Source: Thysanoteuthis rhombus (taxonomy: Eukaryota > Mollusca > Cephalopoda > Oegopsida > Thysanoteuthidae). Taken from it: 64,000 nucleotides of DNA. Position 1 is the first letter of the stretch; each line of letters begins with the position of its first letter. The notes under the pieces are model-generated. The model did not search any database. It was not told the origin of the DNA and saw only the letters and a list, made by a program, of their open reading frames with translations. The stretch covers positions 8,770,814-8,834,813 of the forward strand of contig OY735209.1 of assembly GCA_963457665.1 (NCBI GenBank), written 5' to 3'. Made by a program: the position numbers and the translations under genes. Of this stretch, positions 22,553 to 32,355 are shown in pieces.

Positions 22553-22689
22553 TGTATGACTTTTTTTTTTCTTGAAGGATTTAAATGTTGTTAATCTTTT
22601 CCATTTGCGTTTCATTCTTCGTTTCAAGCGACGAATTATGAAACCCATAAATTCTCAACTCAGATACTATTTTGATTTGAACCTAACTT

Positions 22690-23075
22690 GACATGGATAG
22701 CAAGTACCATGCAAGGATCTCAAATGATAATTTTGGACGTCGACCGATACATAATCACCTCCCCTACACCGTACCTATTTGTTTTTAAAAAGATCAAACT
22801 AGTAACTCAGAAATTGCTCGGCTGATCTAGACTAAACTTGGAGGGGATATAAAGTATAATGCAATCATCTCAAAAATAGGGTGGCGGGCTATACGATGCA
22901 CAGCCGCCTCCCCTAAATCGTAGTTATTTGTCCACAATATCAAAAGTTGAAAACAAATTTACCCTTCATCGTGGCTATGCGTCCCAAAACTCCATAACTC
23001 AGAAACTACATATATGATATGAACTAAATTTGGAAAGGATACAAAGTATCGTGGTCTAAAAAACTAAATGCTGAA
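22690..23075 (+). repeat. Dispersed repeat Rep-H, right block (about 150-bp period)
   Basis: CACCTCCCCTACACCGTACC near 22757 and CGCCTCCCCTAAATCGTAGT near 22905 head two similar units. Each is followed by TATTTGT, AACTCAGAAA.T (22806 and 22992) and ACTAAA(C/T)TTGGA..GGATA.AAAGTAT (22830 and 23023). It mirrors the left block at 21600-21985, so the tRNA genes sit inside a Rep-H region. Confidence 0.6.
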
Positions 23076-23890
23076 AATAGGGTTTTACCAGAATATTTCC
23101 TTTATAGTCAAGGTCATAAAAATATTTCCTCTATTGTCGAGGTCCTTGAGTTTTCGAAGTTTCGAAACCATTGCTCTAGAGGTTTACAACTGAGCTGAAA
23201 AAAGGAGGACAAAAGCCTGCGAAAAGTAAGTGAACTACGGTGGAATTAAGCAGGGTACACTAACATCTCTGCAATATGCGAGGTACATGGCAATTGATGC
23301 CAAGAACAGGGTTGAACGAGAAGGGTCGCCTCCAACTGAATGAACAGTGCATTAACATAGCCTGCGTATTCAACCCCGGATCGGAAATTTGATTGATTAA
23401 CCTAATGACAACACAGAAGCGAGAGAAAAAGTTGAGGGATGGAAAATGACACTTTTTGTCATGATTCGTCATGACTGACCTGGATGTTACTTCAACCAAG
23501 GCACCTCGATTCATCAAATGCAAATGCAAACAACCTGGCATAATAGTTGTGAGGACCGAGGAGAATTTTTTCACAGAAGTTCCTCTCTATATTCGACCTA
23601 GTGTTACATTCTTTTCTCGGAGGCTTTCAGGTGAATAGGTGCTTTATTTTCGTAGCCATTCTCGATCAATTACTGTAGACACAAATGACTGAAAATAATT
23701 TTAGATAATTTATGGGGGGGGGGCGTTATAATGAACTGAATTCCAAACAGCAGTTATCAATCTATTTGTAATTAAAGAACCTGATTTTTTTAATAATAAT
23801 GTTTTTGTAAAGAGGTGGGCCCAGTGTTTTAGGGGGCCGGGACAATTGCCCCTTCTGCCTCCTATAAATTTGGTTCTGTATACGGGGATC
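23076..23890. other. Noncoding spacer
   Basis: A minus-strand open frame of 104 codons at 23260-23574 shows no recognisable motif and I do not call it. A G8 run lies near 23717. Confidence 0.4.
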
Positions 23891-23902
23891 GAAATAAGAT
23901 AA
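23891..23902. repeat. Target-site duplication, left
   Basis: GAAATAAGATAA is repeated exactly at 24229-24240 and brackets the U2-headed element. Confidence 0.75.
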
Positions 23903-24228
23903 GTCTATTTAATCACTGTCCCATCACACAAGGTCGGGCTTAACGTGGGAAGAAATAGTACCTTACCCCAAAAAAAAGGCTCCAGCCGACGCAGTCACCT
24001 GCGAAAGCTGGGCCGAGTAATAATGGGAGAGCCTAAGGACGAGTCCAAAGGCCTCCCGATGCGCTTAGCAAACGCAGCCTCAGTGTAACCTCATTGGCCA
24101 ACGTTTGCACCGGCGCACTCGGTCTTGGATACCTTCCACACAATCTCCGGCCCATTCAACGGGCAAGTGTCAGTACCGACTCTACCTTGTGGAACAGATA
24201 CTACACTTTGATCCCGAAGATAGGGCCA
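23903..24228 (-). mobile_element. Candidate U2 snRNA-headed SINE, full length
   Basis: A 326-bp, relatively GC-rich block sits between perfect 12-bp direct repeats. Read on the minus strand, its first 38 bases follow the 5' end of U2 snRNA. GGCC is followed after a short diverged stretch by GATCAAAGTGTAGTATCTG and TTCC, where U2 has GGCC....GATCAAGTGTAGTATCTGTTC. GTAGTA is the U2 branch-point-recognition sequence. The only clear change in the core is one inserted A. The rest of the body (no U2 stem-loops, an internal T8 near 23970, ending in a GTGATTAAATAG tail) is not U2. This is the architecture of an snRNA-headed SINE mobilised by a LINE. Alternatives are a chimeric U2 retropseudogene or a remnant of a LINE that targets U2 genes. 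Confidence 0.65.
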
Positions 24229-24240
24229 GAAATAAGATAA
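24229..24240. repeat. Target-site duplication, right
   Basis: Exact repeat of GAAATAAGATAA at 23891-23902. Confidence 0.75.
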
Positions 24241-24584
24241 AGATACCTATTATATGGGCGTCTTTTATTTTTCTGTAAACATACGTTAAACAAACGCCAC
24301 AAAGTTTGATTTAAAGTATTAAATTCAAATAGCATCGATATTCACATGTTTTATATTTCATTTTAAAATTTCATTCATTCAAACATTCAAAAATTAAATT
24401 GACAAAAATGTTGGTGAAAAGAGAGGTTTATCGATTAGTTTATGTTATAAAAATTAGAACCATAAGTTCAACGCTTCGTCCACCATCTGTGGTCGTAATA
24501 ACAAGAGAAGAAGGAGGAATGGTCTTTAATTTTATAATAAGAAATATGGTTGTCACTCGTGATGAGAATAATCGACGTAAATCC
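24241..24584. other. AT-rich spacer
   Basis: Includes ATTAGAACCATAAGTTCAAC, then TCCACCATCTG, near 24454-24490. This resembles the end of Rep-F (compare 45453-45485), so a Rep-F scrap may lie here on the minus strand. Confidence 0.4.
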
Positions 24585-24790
24585 TAGTATGAAAATACTT
24601 TTTTCTGATTTTCAGAACTGAAGATTGACTGAGAAATGATGTCTGATGAGTTTGAAGGTGGGAAGTTGACCTTTTTTCTTAGTCTACATGCAGAATATTA
24701 GGTCAACGGGCCTTGTAGTTTGAGAGGAGAAGAGGCACTAACAAATAAACAAAAGGCACAACTATCAGTATGGATTACGAAGATTCGACC
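24585..24790 (+). repeat. Dispersed repeat Rep-E, copy 2
   Basis: Same landmarks and orientation as 2600-2815: TTTTTTCTGATTTTCAGAAC, AATATTAGGTCAACGGG, CTTGTAGTTTGAGAGGAGAA and AACAAAAGGCACAAC. Confidence 0.65.
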
Positions 24791-25174
24791 AATAAGTTGT
24801 GGCTGAATTTTGAGCTGAAATTTTCACTGTTTACGTTTCGATCTTTGTGACTAATGGAAGGGGGTTTCGGTTAAGTGCATTGACAAGCAAAAAGATTTTT
24901 TGAAAAATGAATATTTACTGTGCAAAATTGGGAGAAAACAGATAAGTATCTGACTCCCAGAAAATTCTCAAAGCAAAATTTCGATTGGAATCCGGTTTGT
25001 CGATCTTTTAAAATAAGATTAGATCAACAAATCATTTTTTTAAAAATGTACATATAATTTTTCTCATTCAACTCATTTACTTCATTAAAATGTTAACTAT
25101 TCCATTTGAAAATTATTTAATTAGTATATACTAAATGAATCATTAAAGTATTACTTATCTCAACCTTTATCTTA
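24791..25174. other. AT-rich spacer
   Basis: No gene or repeat recognised. Confidence 0.45.
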
Positions 25175-25800
25175 ATAAATCAGCAGCAGCAGCAGCCTTT
25201 TATCGTACGTCGTAGGATATTGACCCAAGATTTGTAAGACCACTCTATCATCGACGTCGCAGAGCCAGTGCTTTCTAAAAATGTCTAGTTCGTCATACCA
25301 TCTCATATTTCGCTGGTCACGTTTTCGCATGTGGTCTCTTGGTATCCACGTTGAGAGTCAGAATGTCCAATGGTTATCTGCCATTCTTGCAACATGACTA
25401 ACCCATTGCCATTTGAGTTTCCAAAATGCGATGTATATCTTTGACTCCGGTTTTTTGTTTTTTTTTTCTCTTATGTATTGTGCTGTCTTGTGATCTCTCT
25501 ATGTGAGGTTGAGCATGATTCTTTCATGTTCTCGTTGCATGCTTCTCAATTTGAGGGTTGATCTTTTGGTTAGGTTCCATGTTCCAGCTCCAGAAGTGAC
25601 TGTTGGTAGGATGCATTTAGTTGTTGACCCTTCTTTTTAAGACTAAAGAGATTTTGTTGTTTCTGAAGGTTGGACTTGTTCAACCGAAAGTTTGCCGAGT
25701 GAGAGTGATTCTTCGTTTTTTGTTTTTTTCTTCTTCTTTTGAGGATTTCATGGAGATTCGTTGTCTACAGTCAATATACCCGTGTAATGAGTAGATTTCT
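25175..25800 (-). mobile_element. Degenerate LINE reverse-transcriptase 3' end, copy 2
   Basis: Minus strand, ending in a CTG/CAG-type tail at 25182-25196. Readable pieces: IDCRQRISMKSSKEEE and RRITLTRQTFG (matching YLGQQISMKS...TLGWQ of copy 1), then LKRRVNN, and later a KWQW-like segment followed by ARMADNHWTF, STWIPRDHMRKRD and RHF. Multiple stops and frameshifts. Same family as the copies at 0.3, 35.5, 45.1 and 45.7 kb. Inactive. Confidence 0.8.
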
Positions 25801-26984
25801 TTATAAGATATATTTGAATAATTCACCGACTTTTTAAACGGAAACGTTAGTTTTGATAATTTGGGGAGAGTTAGATACAATATTTTTTTCTACTTATATT
25901 ACTTACTGATTAGGAATATTACTCAGTTATCAAGATATAATTTAATCTTCGCCTAATGTTGGGATTCGTTCAATTCGTTTATTTCCGATGTAAAAAAAAA
26001 ACAACGTTTTAATTTCATTATTACGATAATTCCTGTGGCATATGGTACGAAATAATAAAAAGATAAACTCACAATAAAATCATTATTCATTCAAATTTAC
26101 ACAAAAATACTAAATTGAATTATTCAATTAGTACAAATTCAGTTAAAATATCCGTACGTCTACTCATTAGGATTTTAGCCAATTTTTAGCTGTTTTCCAG
26201 CCGTTTTAGGCAAATCTGACCATTTAAGCTATCACAGATGATCATAAAATGCCTAACAGCGTTTTTCTTTTTGGTGTGTTTTGGTCTTTTTCGGTCGCTT
26301 TTTCGTGGTCGATTTTGTAGGAATTTTTTTTTCTGTTGGCAACGCTGGGGCCAGACTAATTTTAGTTGATTAATCAATTATATTCTGCAAAAAAACATGG
26401 ATTGTTTTAGGGTTAAAGACAGTGATAGTGCAGGGGAGGGGTTTACGCACACAAACGGCATTCACTTTTGGGAGGAGAAACGATGCTCCCACACTATCTA
26501 TACAATACTAAAATTGTACCACTATACCTTGATTTCTGAGGTTAATTCGTTCCAGAAGTCCAAGGTCTTATTATAATCCAACACGTTTTCGCCGTTTATA
26601 GATTAATTCCATAACTTTGTACGGCTATGATACCTCAACCGAACCACATCAAAACCTGCAAAAATCAAAACCAGAATCCGCACTATTCAATTTATCGCTG
26701 TATATTAAAATCAAAGTGCTCTAACTTCAAGAATGCGCTATCAGGCAATTTGTATCATAAAGCGGTAATCATCACAAATCAGGTATTAAAGACAATATTG
26801 AAAAAGTTATCTCCCTTTATTAGTAGAACAGCTGAAAATAGCAATTTTTCTTTTTTCATTTCCAGCTAACTTTATAGTCAAGTCTTGTGTACGCTTGAAA
26901 AATCATTTGAAGGTTTTCATACATTAATTAATGCTCAAGTTTTAATAGGAAAATTATTTAAAGTTCATAAAAGACTTTGAACAA
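25801..26984. other. Noncoding spacer
   Basis: About 1.2 kb. TAGCCAATTTTTAGCTG near 26177 and TTGGCAACGCTGGGGCC near 26336 echo the AT-rich part of Rep-F, but no full copy is visible. Small open frames on both strands are unsupported. Confidence 0.45.
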
Positions 26985-27345
26985 CCGTAGCCACCAAAAG
27001 CGGTGAAAGATTCTATCTTTTTAAAATGTGTGTGTGTGTGTGTTTCAGTGCTCCTGGCCATACCGTTTTGTCAACAGACTTGATAAATTGGCATCAGTAC
27101 ACCACTAGACCCCTTCTATAAATGCTATCATAAAGCTTTTTAAAAACCTTTTGGGGACCTTATTCTGATGGGTTTATGAAATGTTATTTTTTTCCAACTC
27201 TATTTTAGATGTTTTCCTGTGGAAAACGCCAGTGATGTCATGAATAGAATTTAGTCTGACCATATTTATTCTTCGATGGATCTTTTGTTTCACATGACTC
27301 CAAATTTTGACGCTACGATTGTTCAATTATTGACTGTGATAGCGA
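26985..27345 (-). repeat. Dispersed repeat Rep-C, copy 3
   Basis: Reverse complement of the 4.8-5.5 kb units. GCTCCTGGCCATACCGTTTT, GGCATCAGTAC, TTTTAGATGTTTTCC, AGTGATGTCATGAATA and CTGACCATATTTATTC all match in inverse order. A (GT)n run lies at 27029-27044. Confidence 0.75.
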
Positions 27346-27600
27346 TTTTAAAAAATTCATTTTCATTATTTTGTTAATTTCTGTTCAATAAGATGTATAG
27401 TTATACTTTTTTGGAGGCTTCGTGTGGATTTTCGAGCGTTCTTAATACGTCAGGGGCCTTCGTGTGATTTCTAACTGGAAAGGAAAAAGAAGAAGAAATC
27501 TAGCCACAAAATAAAAATAATAATTTTTTTCCCCCAATGTTTATATTTTAGTGATTCGTCGTAAAAGTTTATATAATCCTTCTCTTTTAAACACTGTACA
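27346..27600. other. AT-rich spacer upstream of the candidate promoter
   Basis: No gene recognised. It is directly upstream of the E-box palindrome and TATA box. Confidence 0.4.
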
Positions 27601-27625
27601 CGGAGGGTGAAAACTCCGGCGAATC

Positions 27626-27651
27626 AAGTCACATGATAGATCATGTGACTT
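27626..27651. promoter_or_regulatory. Perfect 11-bp palindrome with paired E-boxes
   Basis: AAGTCACATGA, TAGA spacer, TCATGTGACTT: both arms match perfectly. Each arm holds an E-box (CACATG / CATGTG) in the TCACATGA context preferred by MITF/TFE- and USF-type bHLH-zip factors. It ends 8 bp before the TATA box, so it is well placed as a proximal promoter element. The factor binding it is inference. Confidence 0.5.
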
Positions 27652-27659
27652 CTCACTGG

Positions 27660-27666
27660 TATAAAA
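27660..27666 (+). promoter_or_regulatory. TATA box (candidate VWA5A-like promoter)
   Basis: TATAAAA at 27660-27666 lies about 85 bp upstream of a strong splice donor. A start near 27690 would give a first exon of about 60 nt. The link to the coding exon 10.6 kb away is inferred from the donor/acceptor pair and the absence of any other coding exon between them. Confidence 0.45.
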
Positions 27667-27689
27667 ACTTTGGCCAACCTCGCAATGTG

Positions 27690-27751
27690 GTCTATTTAAA
27701 GATCGAATTCATTCTCTATTCATCGTTGACGTTTTTCTGTTGTTGACCAAG
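27690..27751 (+). other. Candidate noncoding exon 1 of the VWA5A-like gene
   Basis: The segment starting about 25-30 bp after the TATA box ends in GACCAAG followed by GTACGT at 27752, close to the consensus 5' splice site. It holds no ATG. Joined to the acceptor at 38384/38385 it would give a 5' UTR of about 80 nt before the coding start. The 5' boundary is a guess from TATA spacing. A further tiny exon (27832-27864, between AACAG and GTAGGT) is possible but weak. Confidence 0.4.
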
Positions 27752-28254
27752 GTACGTCCTTTTATTGTACAGGGTTGTCGTTGATGCTGTCATTTCATTT
27801 CATTTTAACAAAAAAAAATAATAATAATAACAGGGTTTGATTTTGGCTTCCTAGATTATCACAGGTAGGTTTATTCTGTCTTATTTTGAGACGTAAATAC
27901 GTTTGTTTTCATTTTTTTCTGCTTTCATTCTGTTTACACCGTCGAAACTGTCACCGTTCTTTTTCTTTACCCTAAGAATTCAAAGATCGTATCAGTCAAA
28001 CTGGGCGCGGTCACCCTGCAGGTTCTAGTCAAAATGACACTAGTTGATTATTTTGCCGGTAAAGAAAAAAAAAAAAAGAAAACAAATAGCTTAAGGTCAA
28101 GGGAAAAATCAGCTTTATGACTATTTATTTTTGTGGTAATCTTGAATTTTGTTCAAAGTCTTGAATTTATGATTTTTGTGAAGCAACAGATTGAGTGGAA
28201 GGGTAAAGGATTACAGACTGGATACTTGATGCAGTCCATACGCCTTTAGGAAGT

Positions 28255-28304
28255 AGATTTCTCTATCTATCTATCTATCCATTTATCTATCTCGAACTGT
28301 TCAC

Positions 28305-28340
<36 letters not shown>

Positions 28341-28535
28341 CTCTATCTATCTATCTATCTCGAACTATTCACATCTATCTATCTATCTGTCTATCTATCT
28401 ATCTCGAACTGTTCACATCTATCTATCTATCTATCTATCTATCTCGAACTGTTCACATCTATCTATCTATCTATCTCGAACTGTTCACATCTATCTATCT
28501 ATCAATCTATCCAGCTATCTATCTCGAACTATTCA

Positions 28536-28572
<37 letters not shown>

Positions 28573-28735
28573 GTCTATCTATTTCGAACTGTTTATATCT
28601 ACCTATCTGTTTCAAACTTTTCATATACATCTATCTCGAACAGTTCCTATCTATCTATCTATCTATCACTCTATCTATCTACCGATCTCTCTATCTATCT
28701 CAATTAGTCCATATTTATCTTTCTATATCGATCAG
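28255..28735 (+). repeat. (ATCT)n composite with a CGAACTGTTCAC spacer
   Basis: Runs of ATCT/CTAT units of varying length are broken at least eight times by the same 12-bp spacer, CGAACTGTTCAC or a one- or two-base variant (28292, 28362, 28404, 28446, 28479, 28524, 28585, 28612 and 28638 approximately). It is therefore a minisatellite whose unit itself contains a variable microsatellite. Confidence 0.95.
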
Positions 28736-28824
28736 TCAGTCGCATTTATATCTAATTGCAATGTTTATATATCTATCACAATCTATTCGTTTATGTCCAT
28801 CTCTTCTCTCCCCCTCCCTCCCGT

Positions 28825-28938
<114 letters not shown>

Positions 28939-29011
28939 AATCTGTTTGTATCTAAATTTGATCTCAACAACATTTGAAATTTAAAAACTGGAGGTTATGT
29001 TTCGTAGACGT

Positions 29012-29041
29012 GAGAAGAATAGATACTACACTTTGATCTTG
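29012..29041 (-). mobile_element. U2 snRNA-like fragment (second copy of the U2 head)
   Basis: On the minus strand it reads CCAAGATCAAAGTGTAGTAT, then CTATTCTTCTC. It follows U2 positions around the branch-point-recognition sequence (GCTAAGATCAAGTGTAGTATCTGTTCTTATC) with about four differences. It carries the same inserted A after GATCAA as the element at 24.2 kb. No direct repeats or body shared with that element were identified, so this may be a truncated or different U2-headed element. Confidence 0.5.
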
Positions 29042-29282
29042 GTGAACTAGATGTCCCATAAGGCACATTTCGCTAGGGAACCCACTACTTCTCTGGGACT
29101 CACTGCCCTGATATAGAGCCTATATATTTGTAGAAGATCTATTTTTATTAGGTCCACTGTCTTTATCTATCTCTGTTGAGTTATAGCAATCACCGATTAT
29201 GGAAAGTGGGTTTAGGGAACTAAGTATTCTGTCATCGGTCTGTAAGTCTTTGATTTGGAAACAAAGTATAATGTCTCCGGTA

Positions 29283-30320
29283 ACAAGTCAAGTCGGCCCA
29301 CAACAAACTCGCCCCACCTCTCATTAGTCAAGCCGGCCCTTTTTTGTTGACCAACTCGGTCGCCTGATCCTTATCCGAGAAAACATACTTGTTGATCGAT
29401 GGTTATTGGAAATAAATACCAGTTACGTATTTGTTTTTCAAAGATTTTCGAAATAACTTTTTTATAAAATCGAATTTCTGTAGCTAAGTTTGATGTCCTT
29501 TTTTTCTCTTTTGTTTTTGTCCGTGAAGCACATAGCTTTCAAGATGATTTTTTAATCAAAAAGTAAAGAAACCAACAAACCTGATTCATTTTTCTCACAA
29601 ATAAATGCGCGTAATCTACGTATATTTATTTTTACTTATTGAATACAAAGTGTAAAATACATGGAAATTAACGAAACAAAAATCTGATAGCAAAATTTGC
29701 AGCCTTCTCTATTGAGCTATAGAAAAATCGTATTTAGAAAACCTTTGAAAAACAAACAGACATGATTTGTTTATTTACAACAAAATACAATATACAGATA
29801 TGGATAATTACTTTTCAAATAAGAATAAGCCGGTCGACCGGGGCAACTCGGATACGTTGAGTTGGTTATGGGCCAAGTTGACCAAAAAGGAGGATCTAAT
29901 TGGTGATGGGCTGACCTGACTTGAGGCAGTAAAAAAACAACAAAAAAAAACAGTAGATTGTATATATTTATCTGCAATGAAATAAATCATGTTAATTTAT
30001 TTTTCCAAAGTTTTCCATTCAAAATAACTTCATTATTATTTGTTTAGCTTGTTTTCGTCTAATAAATCATCGCAAATTAAATACGTGTAATTATGTTCGT
30101 TTGTTATTGAAAGGTTTTAAATTATTGCAAATCAAATACGTGTAATGTTTGTTGGTTTTTCCAAGGTTTTCTAAATAAATTCATTATAAAATGAAATTTT
30201 AGTACCGGGAGTTTTATTTGTCATCATATTTTAATCTTCTGTGTAAGACAGGCTGAGTAAGTTGTGGGCTGACTTGAATAGGGGGCAAGGCGGACTTGGT
30301 CGTGGGCCGACAAACTCGAA
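29283..30320. mobile_element. Candidate element with imperfect inverted ends (about 1 kb)
   Basis: The left end AGTCGGCCCACAACAAACTC (29288 onward) is matched in inverse orientation by the right end, whose reverse complement reads TGTCGGCCCACGACCAAGTC. GCCCC-rich and CAAGTC(A/G)GCCC blocks follow on both sides. A third related block (29825-29935, GACCGGGGCAACTCGG, GGGCTGACCTGACTTGAGG) lies in the middle. The spacers contain repeated TTTTTCAAAG.TTTTC.AAATAA motifs in both orientations (29437, 29735, 30003 and 30167). No open frame. It looks like a nonautonomous foldback or MITE-type element; class unassigned. Confidence 0.5.
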
Positions 30321-32082
30321 GCCTCTAAAAAGTATAGTTTTTAATTAAAAAGTAACGTCTTTATCAGATTTTGCCACCATTAATTCGTTGAAACAATAGG
30401 CTTTAATCTTATTTTTGTGTTGAATATGTTTGATTGCGCCATATAATTTGAAATATTACTTTTTGAGACCCTATATGTGACGCAAAAATTGAATTCTATT
30501 CATTCATCTTTTTTTTAAATGGGTGGAGATGATTAGTTTCACTGTTGCAAAAAGTCAAACTGAATCATAATGCGTTAAAAGGTTGAACGAAATATAAACC
30601 ATTTTTAGATTCTAAAATGAAATTATTCACACCTGATTCGAAAACTAAAAGAGACATTTAAACGATTTATCTATCTATCCTTTCGATGTTCGAGATTCTT
30701 AACAACTTTAACGAGGAAAAGTTGTTGAAACCCATTATACCCCATCGCTGTCATATCCAGTTGATAAAAGGCGATGCTATTCAAACGGAGAAAGATCAGT
30801 TGCTTTTTGGCAACTTTTGAGGGTCGAAAAAGTGTCCATTAAATCGATGAATTTTTTTTTTAAATGAATAATCAAAAGCCTTGATTTTTTTCAACTACTG
30901 TCTCAAGTGAAGAGCGGTTACTTTTATTGAACGCTTTAAAGCTGATCGTTAACACGTATCACATGCTTTATTTAGTCATACATAAGCTCTAAAAAACTTC
31001 TTTTTTTAATTATAAGTTGTTATCAAACAACGTACTAAATGCAAAAATCAAATTAAAACCTTTCAATTAATCAAATTTAAAAAAAAATGAACTTTGATTA
31101 TTTCATATGGTAGCAAAATCTGGAATAGACATAATTATGCGTTTTAATTGAAAAATATACTTTCCTGAACTTTATATGACTTCGGGGCCACTTCAAGAGA
31201 TTTTATAGATACTACTTATCCTAGAATATGACTTATCTAATTTGCAAGTATCATTTTATCACTTGAATTGAATATCACAGTTACAATATTCGTACAACAG
31301 TGTTGATATTCTGAAATGATGCCTTTTTGCCGTACACGATTGTAACTTGTACTACACTGTTGTCCCTTTGACTGATGCCTCTTGACCTGGATTCGGAGAA
31401 CCAACCTTTTATAGGAGGTTATGTGGTACAGTTTCACTATGAAAGACAACTCGGATACAGGCGCGATTGAAGAGGGAGCCAGGGGGTCTAGACCCTCTCT
31501 CCCCACGAAGCATGATTGGAAAAAAAAACTGTAAATATCTAGATGGAAAAAAATATGAACAAAGAAAACAAATGATCCCAAATAATCACAAATTGACCTT
31601 GAAAACAGAATGCATTATTTTTTTTTCCATCTAAGTAATGTGTACGTCTTCCGTCTTATTTTTTTATAAATATTCTTTTATCTAATGGTTCAGGGGTAAA
31701 TTTCTTGAAATAGATGTGTTTACTTTGCTTTCATGGATTAGTGTAGTCTTAAAATGACAGTGAGGGAACGGAGGACTGCCTGCTCTCGAAGTTGAGGGGA
31801 CTTTGAACAAACCCTTGAAAACTTCTAAAATTCAACCAATTTTAGAAATAGTTTAAGGTCATATGGGATGAGAATTTGGATACATAATGGCAAACCTTTC
31901 ATTGGCAATTGTTCACGAGAACTTCGGTAATCCATAGATAGCGAGGTAACGACGTTCCCCCTCTCCATAAAATACCGATCGCACCGCTGACGTTAATTAC
32001 AGTACTAAGTTTTTTTTTAAAAAAAGACTACAGCTCAAATCTCAGTGGAAAAATGCTGGATCACTTATTGATTACCTGGTTT
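30321..32082. other. Noncoding AT-rich spacer (inferred intron)
   Basis: About 1.76 kb. A 114-codon minus-strand open frame at 31237-31581 has no recognisable motif and is probably chance. No repeat shared with the rest of the window was found. Confidence 0.45.
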
Positions 32083-32355
32083 TCATGTTTTAAATTTCTC
32101 CTTCTCCGGCTCAAAATCCTTGGATGTTAAATTAGCTGCAGTTCCTCCGGATCTTTTCAGCGACATTTTATTTCGTCGTGGCCTTGTAATAGAACGCCCC
32201 ATAGGAATTTTTGAATTGTCTAAGGATACCGACTGGACCTGCTCAGTGGACTTGCAGTGATTAAGGATATTTGGGGGGGAACATTTGAGATGATATTCAA
32301 ATTTTCGCTGTGGTGCCCCAGTCATGAAGAAAGCGTAGGCATATCGTTTGTACAT
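32083..32355 (-). CDS. Unrecognised small open frame, possible coding exon or processed pseudogene
   Basis: Ninety codons with balanced base use, unlike the AT-rich surroundings. The C-terminal half is basic and polar (RPRRNKMSLKRSGGTAAN, then SKDFEPEKEKFK). There is no signal peptide, membrane segment or zinc-binding pattern. The start ATG at 32355 is preceded by ACAACG, an acceptable initiation context. It lies antisense inside the inferred VWA5A-like intron. A GTAATC that could serve as a splice donor follows about 10 nt after the stop codon. I do not recognise the protein. It could be chance. Confidence 0.3.
   Translation of the reverse strand: MYKRYAYAFFMTGAPQRKFEYHLKCSPPNILNHCKSTEQVQSVSLDNSKIPMGRSITRPRRNKMSLKRSGGTAANLTSKDFEPEKEKFKT

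Noticed and set aside
23260-23574. 104-codon minus-strand open frame
   Set aside because: No recognisable motif. It is in a region with repeat-like character and I could not separate it from chance.
29012-29041. Functional U2 snRNA gene
   Set aside because: Only about 30 nt match. The rest of U2 (Sm site, 3' stem-loops) and an snRNA promoter are absent. The same holds for 24192-24213.
31237-31581. 114-codon minus-strand open frame
   Set aside because: Composition is that of AT-rich noncoding DNA at the start and there is no domain. Likely chance.
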